A stretch of 64,000 nucleotides of DNA, from contig NC_068973.1 in the NCBI RefSeq assembly GCF_016808095.1, positions 36,450,077 through 36,514,076 on the forward strand, given 5' to 3'. The position numbers were made by a program, and so were the translations under genes. The notes under the pieces are model-generated. The model saw only the letters and a list, made by a program, of their open reading frames with translations, made no database searches and was not told the DNA's origin. Of this stretch, positions 1-13,286 are shown piece by piece; position 1 is the stretch's first letter; each line of letters opens with the position of its first letter. Source of the DNA: Vigna angularis. Lineage: Eukaryota; Streptophyta; Magnoliopsida; Fabales; Fabaceae.

Positions 1-3000
1 TTAAATCTAAATAAATTTCATTATAAAACGATGTTAAACTTTAAAGACAATTCAAAATAAATAAAAAAATTATCATACAAGTAATCCAAAAACAAGCACA
101 AAAGGCAAACAAATAAGGTTTTAATATTGATAATTTTTGTATCACTTGTCCATCTATAATATTAGAGTCTTGAATAAATAAATCTATAATATTTTTCTCT
201 CTTAAAATATTTTTTAGCCAACCTGGCTCAACACGGGTTCAACCTGGGTGAGTCGGGTTAAAAAAATTACATTTTTTCAAACCCAATCCGGCTCAAATCC
301 GTGATGAGATATAATTAAATTAAATTTTTACATTCATTTGATAGTACCCTTGTTTACTTTTTACTCTCTTCTTTTTTTAGAAAATACAAAACTTTACACT
401 TTTAAGACTATTTTACCTTTATACTCTATGTCAAATGAATGTAAAAGTGTGTCATAATACCATTACTCTTAATCAATAGGAAAATATAACTTGAGGAAAC
501 TCTCCTCACTTAAAATATTTCCTAAAATAGTTTTTCCTCATTCAAATGTCAATTTGATTGCTAAAATAATGCAACTTTTTATTTGAGCATTCATACCCTT
601 CTTAGTGACATTTGGGTTAATAGTAAAAGAAATTGAAATTGACTCTTTATTGAAAGTTAAAACATGCATTTGAGGAGATATAAACGTTATAACTTTTCTC
701 CCACACAAATTACCATTTGGGTATTTAAATATTATTTTTTTCGTAATTGAATGTTTGAGCGATGAACTTCTACACCAGCGTTTAATGAGATCGTTTGAAT
801 CTTATTCAAATGATCAACTCTATATTAATTTAAGTAAGATATGCAAATAATAATAATTCAAAACTTTGTGAGATAAAAAAAAACTAAACTTAAAAAAAAT
901 TATATATTCACATTAAACAAAACTTGAAATAAAAATATTTTAGTCTAGTTTATCATAGTACTTGAATAGTTTTAAGAACAACAACATCCAATGTCAAATT
1001 CAACGTATATAACAATAAAAACACTTATCCAATCAAAATCAGAGTCGTAATTTCAAACATGGAAATCAGGTATGAAGCCTTCAACTAACTCAAACAATTA
1101 AATATAAAAGTAGATCATCATATACATTATATCCTTGCACGATATATATAACCGAGTTTAATCATTCTTAAGATTTTAATGCCTCCAACGTAAATATTAG
1201 TCAAAGTTCTTTTAAATTGAAACTCCTTGCTCTAAAAGAATTCACTTTAAAAAAGACAATGATTAGTGATTTTGGATGCTCTAACTTCCTCTTAAGAATT
1301 TTGATATTTTTTTTATTGATATTTTTTTTATCATGCACATGTGTGATAATATTATCTCACATGCAAGAAAAAATTAACATTTAAAGAAAAAAAAATAACT
1401 TAATTGAATCAAGATTTTGATAGGTTAAAATGATCTAAACTCACTTTAGTTGACGAGGTTTGAATAAGAAAAATGATAAAATGATGACTCAAAATTTTAA
1501 GGAGAAGTGAAATGAATAAGTTATAAAGAGATTATATTTTTAAGAAAATGAAAAATGAGATATTTTATTTTTTATTTATAACCTTACGAACTTAATTAAC
1601 TAAAAAGTGATTAAATTGTGATATGTTATATGCATGTGTTTAATGTTATATTTAGAGCATGATTTATAAAAGATAATAAATTGTATATACTTTAAAGGTA
1701 ATGATATGCATAATACCTAAAGGTAATGATATGCATAATACCTACATGTATGAACATGACACTCACTTTAACAACTAAAATATTATAGTTTCATTGATTT
1801 AAACAATTCTTCAAGTAATGACATCGATTAAGAGTCAAACCGAGGTACATTAATGATTGACCTTCAATGAAGGGATTTATACAAATGAATGTATTTTTTT
1901 GTGAAAGTTTTGGTGCTTAGTGGCAGGGAGCATTGTTGAGCGTGCTTATTTTTTGAAAACATCTTATTCAACAACTCCAATAACTCTATAAAACTTTTAT
2001 TAGTTCATTCATTTTTTGTTTTTGAACTAAACAATTTCAAAGTTGATAATAGGCGTGTAAAGTTGGAGTATTCTGGATACAATTCTTTCTCTAAATCATT
2101 CTTAAAAAATCATATAAATGAGTTCTTCTAAAAATTTTCTCACCAACACCACGTATCATGTCTTATAAATAATCATTTATCCATAAAACATTACCCGAAA
2201 AATGAATTAGTGAATATAACCTTGTAACTAGCATAATTCCAACATTGCTTACCAACATTCAATTCTCACATTTACAACCTCTCCGTAATCACAAATGAGT
2301 GTCAAGCCCAAAACCCTACACCCATCACCATGAGAGTAACTATAACTTTGTTGTCCTTAACTATTACAACAAGAGAAAAAAGATTGGTCATAAGACATAC
2401 AACACATGTTTTTAACTGGACAATGAGATTTAATCTCCCTTTTCATGAGAAGATAAACTCCACTTTATAAAAATCTAAAACCATTTTCTCTCATTCTCAT
2501 TTAAAGGTAAAGAATAAAGACACATATTACCGTTTAAAACATACCACACAAAATAAATAGTTTCATGTAATGTAAATTTGTCAGTCTGAATATTGTGTTT
2601 GTTTGCAATCCATCTGATGGGGAAAAGGAAAATGGTAATGGTGTGTACTGTGAGAAAAGTACGTGGATTCAAATGTGTTATTATAAAATCTTTAGATAAA
2701 ATCAATCAATACTCTCTCTATTTTTCTGTACGCATTTAGGTGAGTGTCCTATTGCCCGACACCTATCTTCCCACCACTTTTTTCAACATATTAAAGTCAA
2801 AATTCAAAAATAAAAATAAAAGTAACTTCAGCTTCAAGAGATCGCTTTCAAAAAATTCTCATTCTTATTCTTATTTATTACTTACCCATTTCAGCAGTTC
2901 ACTTCACAGAAAAAAAAAAATAAAAATTTCACCAACAATCTTAGAATTGTACTACTAATTCCTTTTTAGTATGTATGCATATAATGTAATTGTTAAGAGA

Positions 3001-4858
3001 ATTTCCAGTGATTGTCCAAGTGAATTGTCCTTTATAACTATGAATTTTATACACAAAATTATAGTTTGTACATTTGACTCAAATTCAAACTCCTCGTTAC
3101 ATTAACAAACTAATTTGTTACCAGTGATTTTGAAAGAAAAACCTCTACAGATTTATATTATAATTATAAAAATAACTGTTTTACTTGATAATAATAAAAT
3201 AATTATTATATTAAAATATAATTAATTATATTATATTTTACATCTAATAAAAGTGTAATGTTATTACAAGTAAACTCACAATAAATACAACTCAAATAAA
3301 AAAAACAATAACAAGTGAAATAAATATATGATCTCGCAAAAAAAAAATTAACGAAAAATAAAATGAAATCAAATATCAAATGAAGATAATTAAATTTAAA
3401 GTTTAAAATTTAAATAAATATGTACTAAAACCAAAATAAAAATTTAAATATATTCAATTAATACATTTGTTATTTAATTCTTTTTAAATAATTTCCTTAA
3501 AAATTATTTTTTATATAAAGATAAAACAATATATTTATTATTTAAATTTAAAAAACTAAGTTTAAGATATTATAAATATTAATTCTTTTTATATATAAAA
3601 TAAAATAATAAACTCTTGTACATAACATATCTTTTATATTTTCAAAATAAAAAAAATCATAATAGTTGAATTCATAAAAATTAATAAAAGTTAACATAAT
3701 TGGGAAATATAACATAAGCTATATTTGATTCAAATACACAAAATGATTGAGAGTACTTTTAATTTAAAATATTAAGTTATTATATTTATGGATATTTATC
3801 TTTATATTATGGTGTCTAATTTTTTTAATTATACTTGTACTTTATACTCAATGGTCAAAGTCACACTTGAACATTCAAATGGCCTAAAGTGAGAACATTC
3901 AAGTGGTTGATCGTGGAAATGTTAACATAAGTCCAAAGCCACATGCTCGCTTTGACTATATATATATAGTCGAACTTGAACATAACGATTGAAAAACTAA
4001 CAAAGAGTAGGATTTATGGATGACAACTAAACCTTCCTATGAGTATTGTTTGAACTTGTTCTGTTTTTACAGATAATCCTCGTAATGCATGAATATTGGT
4101 ATGAGTAATACACGACTTTTCAATTGGATGTGACGATGGAGATGTAGATGTACAAATCTCTTATCTCTGCCCCCATACCTGTCATAATACTCATCCATGT
4201 CATATCCCTACACCAGTTTAAATTATTAAAATACTTATAGTTTATTTAAGTAACGGTTAGTTGCTAAACTAGCGACAAATGCACCATTCACAGTGTAATA
4301 AGTGATAAATTTCATTTTATTCCAAGAGACTTGTGTAACACTCGACAATTCTTGCACTCAATAAGTCAATTATACGACATAGATCACAAAAATATTAGAA
4401 ACTTTTTTTGACATTTTCATAGAATTGTTAGTGTACAATAAAATATGACATAAATTATTTAAATTTTGTTAAAACTAGAGTTCATCCACTTCATTCACTT
4501 ACATTATTAAACATTTCAATTCTATATTTATGTCAAAATCAACTCACAATTATACTACAATCATATCCCTAAGCATATGATCACTCATCAAATTTCAATC
4601 ACTCGAATCTTCAACAAGTGAAATCGTATATTAGATTTAAAAATATAAAATTACTAATGAAATATAAACATCCAATAGGTGTTCAATTTGATGTAAAATT
4701 CAAGTTATATTTCTTAATTCCTCAATAATCACAAACCAAGCATGAAATAAATTCACATTAAGTATTAATACATGAAAAATGAATTTTATCCCGAATTAGA
4801 AAAACATATATTATTAATAACACAAAAATTATACAAAAAGAAAATTCATGTGTTAACG
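1..4858. other. AT-rich intergenic DNA
   Basis: I see no supportable gene here. All reading frames are short and low in complexity. Visible details are a 25-bp perfect tandem duplication at 1694-1743, a short palindrome around a TA run at about 3954-3971, and at 215-300 a relatively GC-rich stretch of repeated CAACCTGG/GGGTT-like words that looks like a transposon scrap. Confidence 0.6.
1694..1743. repeat. 25-bp tandem duplication (2 copies)
   Basis: Two adjacent identical 25-bp units containing the word GGTAATGATATGCATAATAC, at 1694-1718 and 1719-1743. The perfect identity suggests a recent local duplication. Confidence 0.85.
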
Positions 4859-5558
4859 GAAGACATAAAAAAAAGTAAGATTTTATCTTTTTGTTGATTG
4901 TTTTACTTTAATAGTTATCTCAAACTTTAGTCTTACATATGTAGTTCCATTAAACAATCCGATAAAAAAATTGATTATACAATATCATTATACTAAAATC
5001 AAACATCCTTTTTCAAAGATATTTTTAATACGAAATTAAAGAACTACTACATTAATAATATGTAATTTAATTTCTTTTTAATTATTAATTTAAAACAATC
5101 AATTCTATATTTATTTCATTCGAATAACTTTTCAGAGTCATGCTCTTTTAAAATAAATAGTTTTCACGTACATTTAATCGTTTATATTATAATATTTTTC
5201 ACGTACATTTAATCTTTTATGTTATATTAAATATTCATGCTTCACCTTTACTCATATTTTAATAGTTTTTATTTTAAAATTTTTTTCTTCACTTTTGAGT
5301 CTTCTATACATAATCGGTGATATATGTAAAAGTAATTTAACGCTAAATATTCAATTTCAGTCCAATATAAATAAACATAATTCCAACTAATTTACATTGA
5401 GAATGTTAATCATTCTCGTGTGAAAAGAAAATATACAATAAATAAGAATATTAAAAAAAAGTAAAAATATTTAAATATAAGACATACAAAATATTTAATT
5501 AACTATATTACTTAAACATAATTACACAAAAACTGTGACAAGAAAAAAATATTAGAAA

Positions 5559-5579
5559 TATATATATATATATATATAT
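5559..5579. repeat. TA microsatellite
   Basis: A short run of alternating AT at the left boundary of the nested TIR element. Confidence 0.8.
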
Positions 5580-6585
5580 GTTAATTTATGTAAATATAAT
5601 TAAGTGTTTCAAGTTTTAGTAAACAAAAAAATCTTATTAATAGAAAAAAGATATACTTTAAATATAAAGATAATTTAAAATTAAGAAAAATAAAAAAGAG
5701 TATTTGAATAATTTTCATTTTCAAAACTAAAAAAAATAAGAAACTTCATACCCTTACTCACCTTTCTCTTCAATCCTTTGTCTTTTATCTCTTTCACTCA
5801 AACATTCTCTTTGTCATAGCCCCATAATGCAGTTATTTATCATGCAATTATTTACATAAAGAATAAATGATAGTTATTTTTTTATATTATACCTTCATTT
5901 ATCAGAATCATCATGTATGTCAAATATGTTAGCTTTTAAGATTGAATAACAATGTAGAAGTTTTACGTTTTTGCTACATATGCTTATGAAACTTTAAAGC
6001 AATTGTTCCTTGTGCTGTAATATTTGGTAAAGACATGTGTCTTTTGCTATTGTGCTACCAATTTCTGATTAAATGTTATCTATTTCATCTGACTTTCCAA
6101 AATTTTCCATATTTTGTTAGTTTAATCGACATTAGCTCTCAGATTGAAATTTGGACTTTTGTTTGAATCACGTCACATGAATTTTTGTTTCCTTTTTTGC
6201 AGTTTGAATCACGTCACAACTATTAGTTCTAAAATTTAAAAACGAAATTTAATAACAATCACAAGAAAAAAGATATAATACAACCTTGAAATAAAAAATC
6301 AACATCAACATAATTAATTATTTTGTTATTAAAATAACAAACAAATAAACCAATAAAACAAAAACAACAAATTACAGTGTTACAGATTGTTCTCTAGGTG
6401 AGAAAGGATAGAGATAAGAGAAAAATAAATTAGATAAATAAAGAATGTGAATATGGATTAAGTGAGTATTTTTAATTTTTTTATTTATTTTAAATTAAAA
6501 ATAAAAATTATTAAAATAATCATAAATGATGATTTTTTTGTTTATTAAACCTTGATACACTTTAACTGAAAAAAGAATTTATATA
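5578..6585. mobile_element. Nested TIR element, same family as the one at 45127-46754
   Basis: The left side (about 5600-5830: GTTTTAGTA-ACAAAAA, then AATAATTTTCATTTTC, then a CTTACTCACC...CTCTTTCACTC stretch) aligns in the same order with the terminal arms of the element at 45127-46754. The right side (about 6220-6585) contains the reverse-complement counterpart (TTCTAAAATTTAAAAA, then GAGTATTTTTA, then TGATACACTTTAACTGAAAA). The left end directly abuts a TA microsatellite (about 5559-5579), as in the other copy. No coding capacity is seen. The arms are more diverged than those of the later copy, suggesting an older insertion. Confidence 0.5.
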
Positions 6586-6872
6586 GGTTCAAAGAACATG
6601 ACTGTGAAAAGTTATTCGAATGAAATAAATAAATAATTAATTGTTTTAAATTAATAATTAAAAAAAATTAAATTACATATTATTAATGAAGAAGTTCTTT
6701 AATTTCGTATTAAAAATATCTTTGAAAAAGCATGTTTGATTTTAGTATAATGATATTGTACAATCAATTTTTTTATGGGATTATGTAAGACTAAAGTTTG
6801 AGATAACTATTAAAGTAAAACAATAATAAACTCAAAAGGAAAAAATCCTTACTTTTTTATAAGTCCATACAA

Positions 6873-7270
6873 GTTAATTAAATGAACACGAGCAATGTTT
6901 AATAAAAATATTTAATAAATTAAATCCTCATAAATGAAATTGAAGACTATTCACTAAAGTTAAAACAATGAAACGTCTTGGTCACTTTGAAACTGAACAA
7001 AAGTATTAATTGCAATCAATAAGTTTTTAATTGAGAAGAGTGCAATTAAGTAACGTGTGATGAAAGTAATCAGACCAAAAGTTTTGATATATTTTTTTTG
7101 TGAATGTAAATTGTTATGGAATTGTTAATTTCTGAATTTAGGTAGAAAATTGATGATTGATTTGAAAGAAAGAAAAGTGTAAAAAAAGGAAGTGCGTGTG
7201 AGTAGGGGCTGGGAAATCGCGTGAGGATAATGAGTTGAGTCAGAATGTGGTGGGTTTTGGGAGTGACGCT
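6873..7270. other. Upstream region of the APT gene
   Basis: AT-rich spacer that becomes more GC-balanced from about 7190 toward the promoter. No reading frame is supportable on either strand. Confidence 0.5.
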
Positions 7271-7273
7271 GGA

Positions 7274-7281
7274 TATAAATA
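7274..7281 (+). promoter_or_regulatory. TATA box of the APT gene
   Basis: TATAAATA lies about 250 bp upstream of the APT start codon. A start site about 30 bp downstream (near 7305) would give a CA-rich 5' leader of roughly 220 nt, which fits the A/C-rich, pyrimidine-interspersed sequence at 7370-7529. The start site is inferred. Confidence 0.55.
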
Positions 7282-7529
7282 AATAAGCTTGAAACAAAAT
7301 GCCCACACTTTGTTAAGTTTATATAAGCTTTGGTTCTTCTTCCATACCAACAAAAAAAGTAATAGCAGCAGTAGAATAAGCAGTAACAGTTTCGGAGGGA
7401 ACACACAAAAAGCCCCAAAGCAAATCACCTTTTTCAATCTCTCTACACATCACACACAACACAACACTCTCACTTTATTCAAAACCAAACCCAGACAACA
7501 TCAACTCAAAACAAAACAACAACACAAAA

Positions 7530-10287
7530 ATGTTTGCAGAAGAGAATGGCCTCAAGGGAGACCCCAGACTTCAAGCCATTTCTCAGGCCATCAGAGTCGT
7601 CCCTCACTTCCCCAAGCATGGTCCCTCTTTCTCTCTCTCTCTCTCTCTGAAATTTCCATCTATTTTATTTTGTTTGAAGCTTCTCCTCTCCCTCTTCTTC
7701 CTGTTTTTATTTTTTTATTGGAAACCTTTTTCTTCTTTTGTTGCTGCAGTTCGAACTTTTTTTACCCAACAGATCTGCAACCATTCATTTAGTTTTGTTT
7801 ATTTTTAAGGAGTGTGTTTTGGTGGATTAAACTAATGGGGGGTGGTGAAATTCGCAGGAATAATGTTCCAGGACATAACGACATTGTTGTTGGATCACAA
7901 GGCGTTTAAAGACACGGTCGACATTTTTGTCGATCGTTACAGAGACATGCACATTTCCGTTGTTGCCGGTACCGTACTGTACTCTTCCATCACCTTCTCT
8001 TCCACTCTGTCCGCTACTATTTTAAAAAAAGAAAAACATTTCTTTTTTTCTGTATCCTCTTGTTGCTTCGAGAGCATAAACTTTTTTTTTTAAGAAAAAG
8101 AAGAAGTTAAAGTTTCAGAATGTGAAGTTAAAATTTTTTGGGGTGGTAGTTTTAGCACCAAGGTTTCTCCTTTCATTTGCAGAATGAGACCCGGCTCGTT
8201 CTGGTTCCTTTTTTCTCTGTTAATTCTTTTGTTTTTCCATTTCGTAAATATTTTATATTATGGGGTTTATTTCTGGGTGTTCTTTGGAGTAAGTTTTACT
8301 TCCCTTTTTCATTTTTCGTTACACAATTTCCTTTACGGCATTTTTTTTTCTACCTATTTTATTATAAAAAATGCTTCGCATCCAGTTTCCCCTTTTCTAT
8401 TCGCGATTTCGGTTACTTTTATTTTATTGGTGTTTTTTATTTCACGGCGATAAAATATATACCTTTTTGCGGTGGACTTGAGAGTTAGGTCGTGGGTTGG
8501 CACCATATGTAACATTCAAAGTATTTTCTAACTTGGAAGCCTTCTGATTCTGATTTTTGACTGAGAAAACAATGGCAACATCAATTTAGGCCACGTACAT
8601 GTCTTGTAATGATAGCCTGTTCGATAAAAACAAATCCAAGCATGATTGTCATTTTTAACAATGACCCATCAACGAATGAAGGGGCTTAGTAGATTTAATG
8701 GCAATTGCTGCGGTTGTTGCCTTTGGTTGATTATTAATGCATTTGACTTACATGTAGGAATTGAGGCAAGGGGATTCATGTTTGGTCCTTCAATTGCGTT
8801 GGGCATTGGTGCAAAGTTTGTCCCCTTACGCAAACCACGGAAGCTGCCAGGTATATTTGTGTTTTTTCCAATCTTCAATAAGAGATTGTGTCCAGACTTG
8901 GGTCAAAGTTGACACTTGACAAACTTGGTCAAATCTGAGACTTGAAAGTACCAAACTGTGACACCAAAACAACAGAATATTGAGACCACTTTCTGTATTT
9001 CTGTGTTAGTAGTGGGAGTTGCCTGATCTGCATTCAACCGTACTGATCAACATTTCTGCTTGAATTGGGAATAGATGTGTTTTTTCAGCATTGCCATTCA
9101 TTTTTATTTTAAACCTATTAACTACTGGAGGCCTAAATCGGATCCAACTGTTTTCCACGCAGTACATTTTACATCGAATTCTTGTTGAGGTGTCTTGTAC
9201 AAAACTGATATAGATCATTTTCAGCTTACTTTCATGTACTGAATACTGAAGCACGTGCATCAGATGAAAGTCCTCTGGGATCAGTAATCATTGTAATGGT
9301 GTGTTTAAATTATAGCTGATACCGCTGTGGCATACTGAATTAGAGTAGTGAAAGACAACGTCAAGGCTTGTAATGTTTTCACTGTTGCAACAATTTGAAA
9401 TTGGTTCCTCTAAAACTAATTAAATTGATGATGTGAATGGAGTCAAAGATATCACTGATGAGGTTTGAACATGTTTTGGAAATCACCTTGGATGTGGTAC
9501 TTTTAAATAGCAGAAATGGGTGTTAGGTGGAATGAAATCTGAAATTAATGTGAATTCGGGATTAGGGAAAAGTAACCTTGAGATTGTTTTGTGCATAGGT
9601 GAAGTGATTTCAGAAAAATATGCTCTAGAATATGGGACAGATTGTTTGGAGTTGCATGTTGGTGCTGTCCAGCCGGGTGAACGGGCCATAGTAATTGATG
9701 ACTTGGTGGCCACAGGTGGAACTCTGTCAGCAGGAGTAAAACTTCTAGGTGATTTGCAGCCTCTTTTTGGGGTGGGGGAGGGCCTCTCACTTTTTGTCTA
9801 TATTCTTTTCTTCTTTATTTCACTTGTGATGGTTCAATGGATGTGGTCCCTTCTTTCAACTTGTTTTGTAGAACGTGTTGGTGCTCAAGTAGTGGAATGT
9901 GCTTGTGTCATCGGTGTGCCTGATGTCAAGGTAACCACTAATTATTTACCTTTCTCGGAAATTTCTATGCTGTTCAAGCTCACCACCACAAGTTAAAAAT
10001 TCTTGCTTCTTTTCTATGCTGGATTGCTCTATACGATATCACGAGTCACCGGTTTAGTACATCTCAGTGCATGCTTAACAACAACATTTTCAACTTCTGC
10101 ATAATGCCAAACACCAAAAAGGATTCCTCTATCAGATGTTAAACATAATTTTGTTATCGAAAAATTATATTCTGCTGAAACTATGCAAATTAAATTGAAG
10201 TTTTCTCTCTCTCAGGGGCAGTGCAGGCTCATTGGAAAGCCACTTTATGTTCTTGTTGAGCCGCGTAAAGCAGATAAATGTTATTAA
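7530..10287 (+). CDS. APT5: Adenine phosphoribosyltransferase, APT5-like (six exons)
   Basis: Converts adenine plus PRPP to AMP and pyrophosphate in purine salvage; plant APTs also convert cytokinin bases to nucleotides. Exons: 7530-7620, 7858-7968, 8758-8850, 9599-9748, 9872-9930 and 10216-10287. All introns are GT-AG and the joined frame is open for 191 codons, the usual APT length. The type-I PRPP-binding loop [13 protein letters not shown] is at residues 128-140 (exon 4). Other family landmarks are [11 protein letters not shown] (from residue 31), SVVAG-IEARGF (exon 2/3 junction) and [11 protein letters not shown] (exon 5). The start is the first ATG after the leader, and the N-terminus [14 protein letters not shown] resembles Arabidopsis APT5 more than APT1. 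No transit peptide is obvious, so it is probably cytosolic. No frameshift or missing key residue was found. The isoform number is by resemblance from memory; the family is secure. Confidence 0.95.
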
Positions 10288-12231
10288 GGTACGCCACCAA
10301 CCACTAATTCCTTGGAGTAATAACTCTATTTGTTTTGCTTCATGCTCTCTCACAATGTAAACATGTTTCAAACAGCTTTGGGTCTTTTTAGCGACTTTTG
10401 ACCCTTGGTGCTACCTTTTATGGCAATCTCTTAAAGTTATCTATGGCTCTACACTTGGCTAGTGTGCCCTCTAAAATGAGGCTGCACTTTTAGGGTTAAA
10501 CCGTAAATGAGCATATATCGTGCATAACAAGCTGTAAGTTTATTAAATAAAAAAACTAAAATCAATGAAATTGTTGTATGTATGTGAGTTTATGAATAGA
10601 GAACAGTGTGAAAAGTACATTAACTGTTGTATGTTTTTGACATATGCCTATAAACCTAAAACAAAAAAGAGAGTTGCCTAGGGTTTGGTTTTGACCCTTG
10701 ATTTGCAGAGGGGGCCAATATGGGTGCCGCAATGTGGAAAAGATCTTATATATATTATACAAATCTAACACTGGTTTTTGCTTTTTGTGGTTTTATCCTA
10801 TCCTTACAAGAGCATGTTGATGCAGATGTGATGTTAGTTGGATCATAGAAAAGGAAGCTTGGTGAGAGAGACCATAATGTGATAAGTTTTCGGCTCATGA
10901 AATCTGGAAAATGGCGAAATATCATTCTGGGAATTCATGTCTTTATCTTCTCTGTACATGTTAGCCATCATGGCCAACACTTTTGAACAATCATTATTAA
11001 AGAAGGGTTGGATTCTTCTTGCATTTCTTCGATTATCTTTTCATTATTCCATCACAATCAAATTGCTTTATTTCATTTCTACAAATGAAAATATTATATT
11101 ACAATTTCTTTCAAAAATCCCCTTTTATACTTGGAGCTCATTCGCTTAATTATTTCAATTGTATTTTATCAATGACGGTTATTTACTTAGAAAATACGAT
11201 CAATACATGTTATTAAAGTAATAAATCAATTAATTTTGGCTCGACCAAAACATATTTAGTATAATTTATCGAACAAAACTAATAAATCTTGCAAAGTTTT
11301 AACAATAAAAGTCATTATTTGTTTTCCAAAATTGTTAGCGTTAGATTTGACTTGCAACTTTTAGCGCTATAATTTAGGTGTTCACACGAGACATATCCCT
11401 AAGCCGTGTTTTTCTTTTTTCTTTTTGGTTTTCCACATGTGCAGCTTAGATCCTTATTATACACATTATTAACGATTAACGTGATTTTGAAAAACATATC
11501 ACACATTCACATTAGGTTTTTCCCAAAAAACTATTTGTTTTGTAATGCGTTCACATTTTGAAAAACTAAAGTTTTAATCATATAAGTTTCTCCATGTAAA
11601 TAAAAAGATGTAATTAGATATTTTATTTTATATTTCTTCCATAAATGTTTATTAAAAAAAAATCATCAAAAGAAAACCTAAATGTGAGAATTCTTCAAAT
11701 GACCAAAATAAAGATGCATGAAATTTTACGATTTTCAACTTAGCTTCTAAATTTTTTTTTTATAAATTTAAAAGTTTATTTAACTAAATTAGCTATGTCA
11801 CAGAAAAAAAATACATTTTATTTATGTCGGTAATATTTATCAAAATTTTAATGTGTAGAATATATGTTTCTATTTTTTCTTTCTCATTAATTATTTTAAG
11901 ATTATATATGTTTTTAATTTTTAAACTTGAATGCGAAATTAAAATTTATTTGTTTTATATTTGGAGACATTTTAGTATCAAAATTTTAAAAATAAATAAA
12001 AATAGTTTTCTTAATTTAATGACGTCAACTTTATTTCTATTGGTATTTGAATTGAAATCTATCAAATAATATAAAAACCTTAAATACCAACCTGAAATGT
12101 TTTTTAACATGTCAACAAAATTTCACAACATTTTTTGTTATACGAATTATATTATTCACCTTTAAAATTTAAAGAATAAACTATATCAAAATTTTGGACT
12201 TAGACAGATTTTAATTTTACGACTAAAAACT
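10288..12231. other. APT 3' UTR and AT-rich spacer
   Basis: The APT 3' UTR probably ends near AAATAAAAAA at about 10525-10535. Beyond it the DNA is AT-rich and holds no reading frame with protein-like composition. A weak T-rich stretch at 11740-11765 and scattered poly-T runs are the only structure seen. Confidence 0.5.
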
Positions 12232-12232
12232 A

Positions 12233-12307
<75 letters not shown>
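12232..12307. repeat. Compound (AC)n(AT)n microsatellite
   Basis: About 24 bases of CA repeat run directly into about 50 bases of AT repeat. Small reading frames crossing it (poly-Ile/Tyr) are artefacts. Confidence 0.95.
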
Positions 12308-12312
<5 letters not shown>

Positions 12313-12529
12313 AAAGTTAAAATTTGGCTTATTAATTTGAAAGTAACAATAAAATTAACAAAGTGTAGAACATACACAAAAGTTAAAAGTAAAAATATAT
12401 ATATAAAATAATAATAATAAATTGGAGTGTATTTATTAAATGAAAATGCTCTTTTTCAAAGTGAGTATTTTGTTTATCGTAAAATACCAATTTTTTAAAA
12501 TAATTTTCTCTTTATATATTGTATAGTAT

Positions 12530-13201
12530 GATATCTAGACCGAGTAGTTATCAGCCACAACCAATCAACCGATCACTCTATCCACTATAGAGATGCTCGC
12601 CATCTTCCAACTATACCAAACGCTCGTCAACTATCCTATAGTTGAAAGCGCTCGTCAAACATTCATAAGTAGGTCAAAGCGTTCGTCAAAAGTCAAATGA
12701 CGTTATGACACTCAGTCAACCAAATCAAGCCAAGACCAGCGGACGCTCAATTACGTTAAACGAGGTTGGTGGACGCTCAACATTTAAATAATTAGACCAA
12801 TAATCCAGTTAAAGAAGAAATAGTCAAAAATATCTAACCGTAATAGCGCAGATTACAGAGCCAACTAACCGAATAGTAAGACTAACGTGGACTACAGATA
12901 GGTAACCGAATTTGCCAACTAACCGAATTTTAAGGTAATCAATTTATTTTACTTTTTAGGTAAAATACAGGAGAACCTAAATGAGAAAGGTACGTTTTGT
13001 TCTAAGATTAAAGAGTTCACTTTGTAAAAAAATCACTGATTGAGAAAACTAAAGTTCCACTACTCATATTTGACTTTAGCATCGGAGTATCTTCGCAGGT
13101 ACCCCCACTCTCATTGAAGGAAAGACAACGGTCCCAGACGTACAAGAGTAATAAAACATCACTAACCAGGTTCGTATCTCGATCCCAAACAATCACACTG
13201 A

Positions 13202-13203
<2 letters not shown>
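12530..13203 (+). mobile_element. LTR-like retrotransposon fragment
   Basis: A moderately GC-rich island between TA microsatellites. It contains repeated CGCTCGTCAA words (12600-12700), repeated AACCGAAT words (about 12870-12935) and near its right end TGACTTTAGCATCGGAGTAT followed by CGCAGGTACCCC. The last motif is typical of the region near the 3' end of many plant Ty3/gypsy LTRs. No partner LTR or polyprotein is adjacent, so it is either a solo LTR or a truncated one. The exact ends are not defined. Confidence 0.45.

Positions 13204-13284
<81 letters not shown>
13204..13284. repeat. TA microsatellite, about 80 bp
   Basis: An uninterrupted alternating AT run directly downstream of the LTR-like fragment. 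Confidence 0.95.

Positions 13285-13286
<2 letters not shown>

Larger units (their letters stand above)
4859..6872. mobile_element. Non-autonomous TIR element, about 2 kb, with a second element nested inside
   Basis: The arm at about 4865-5150 reappears as its reverse complement at about 6588-6865, with long matching blocks (for example ATTTCATTCGAATAACTTTT at about 5113 and its complement near 6620). The arms are roughly 280 bp with scattered mismatches and small indels. No transposase reading frame lies between them. The outer ends are fuzzy (left near AAGACATAAAA, right near TTATAAGTCC), and I could not fix a target-site duplication. The middle carries a different TIR element (about 5578-6585). 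The arm length would suit a MULE or foldback type, but the family is not assigned. Confidence 0.65.

Noticed and set aside
7289..7792. 167-codon plus-strand frame over the APT leader and first exon
   Set aside because: It runs in a different frame from the APT first exon and into the first intron. The APT frame is clear and spliced.
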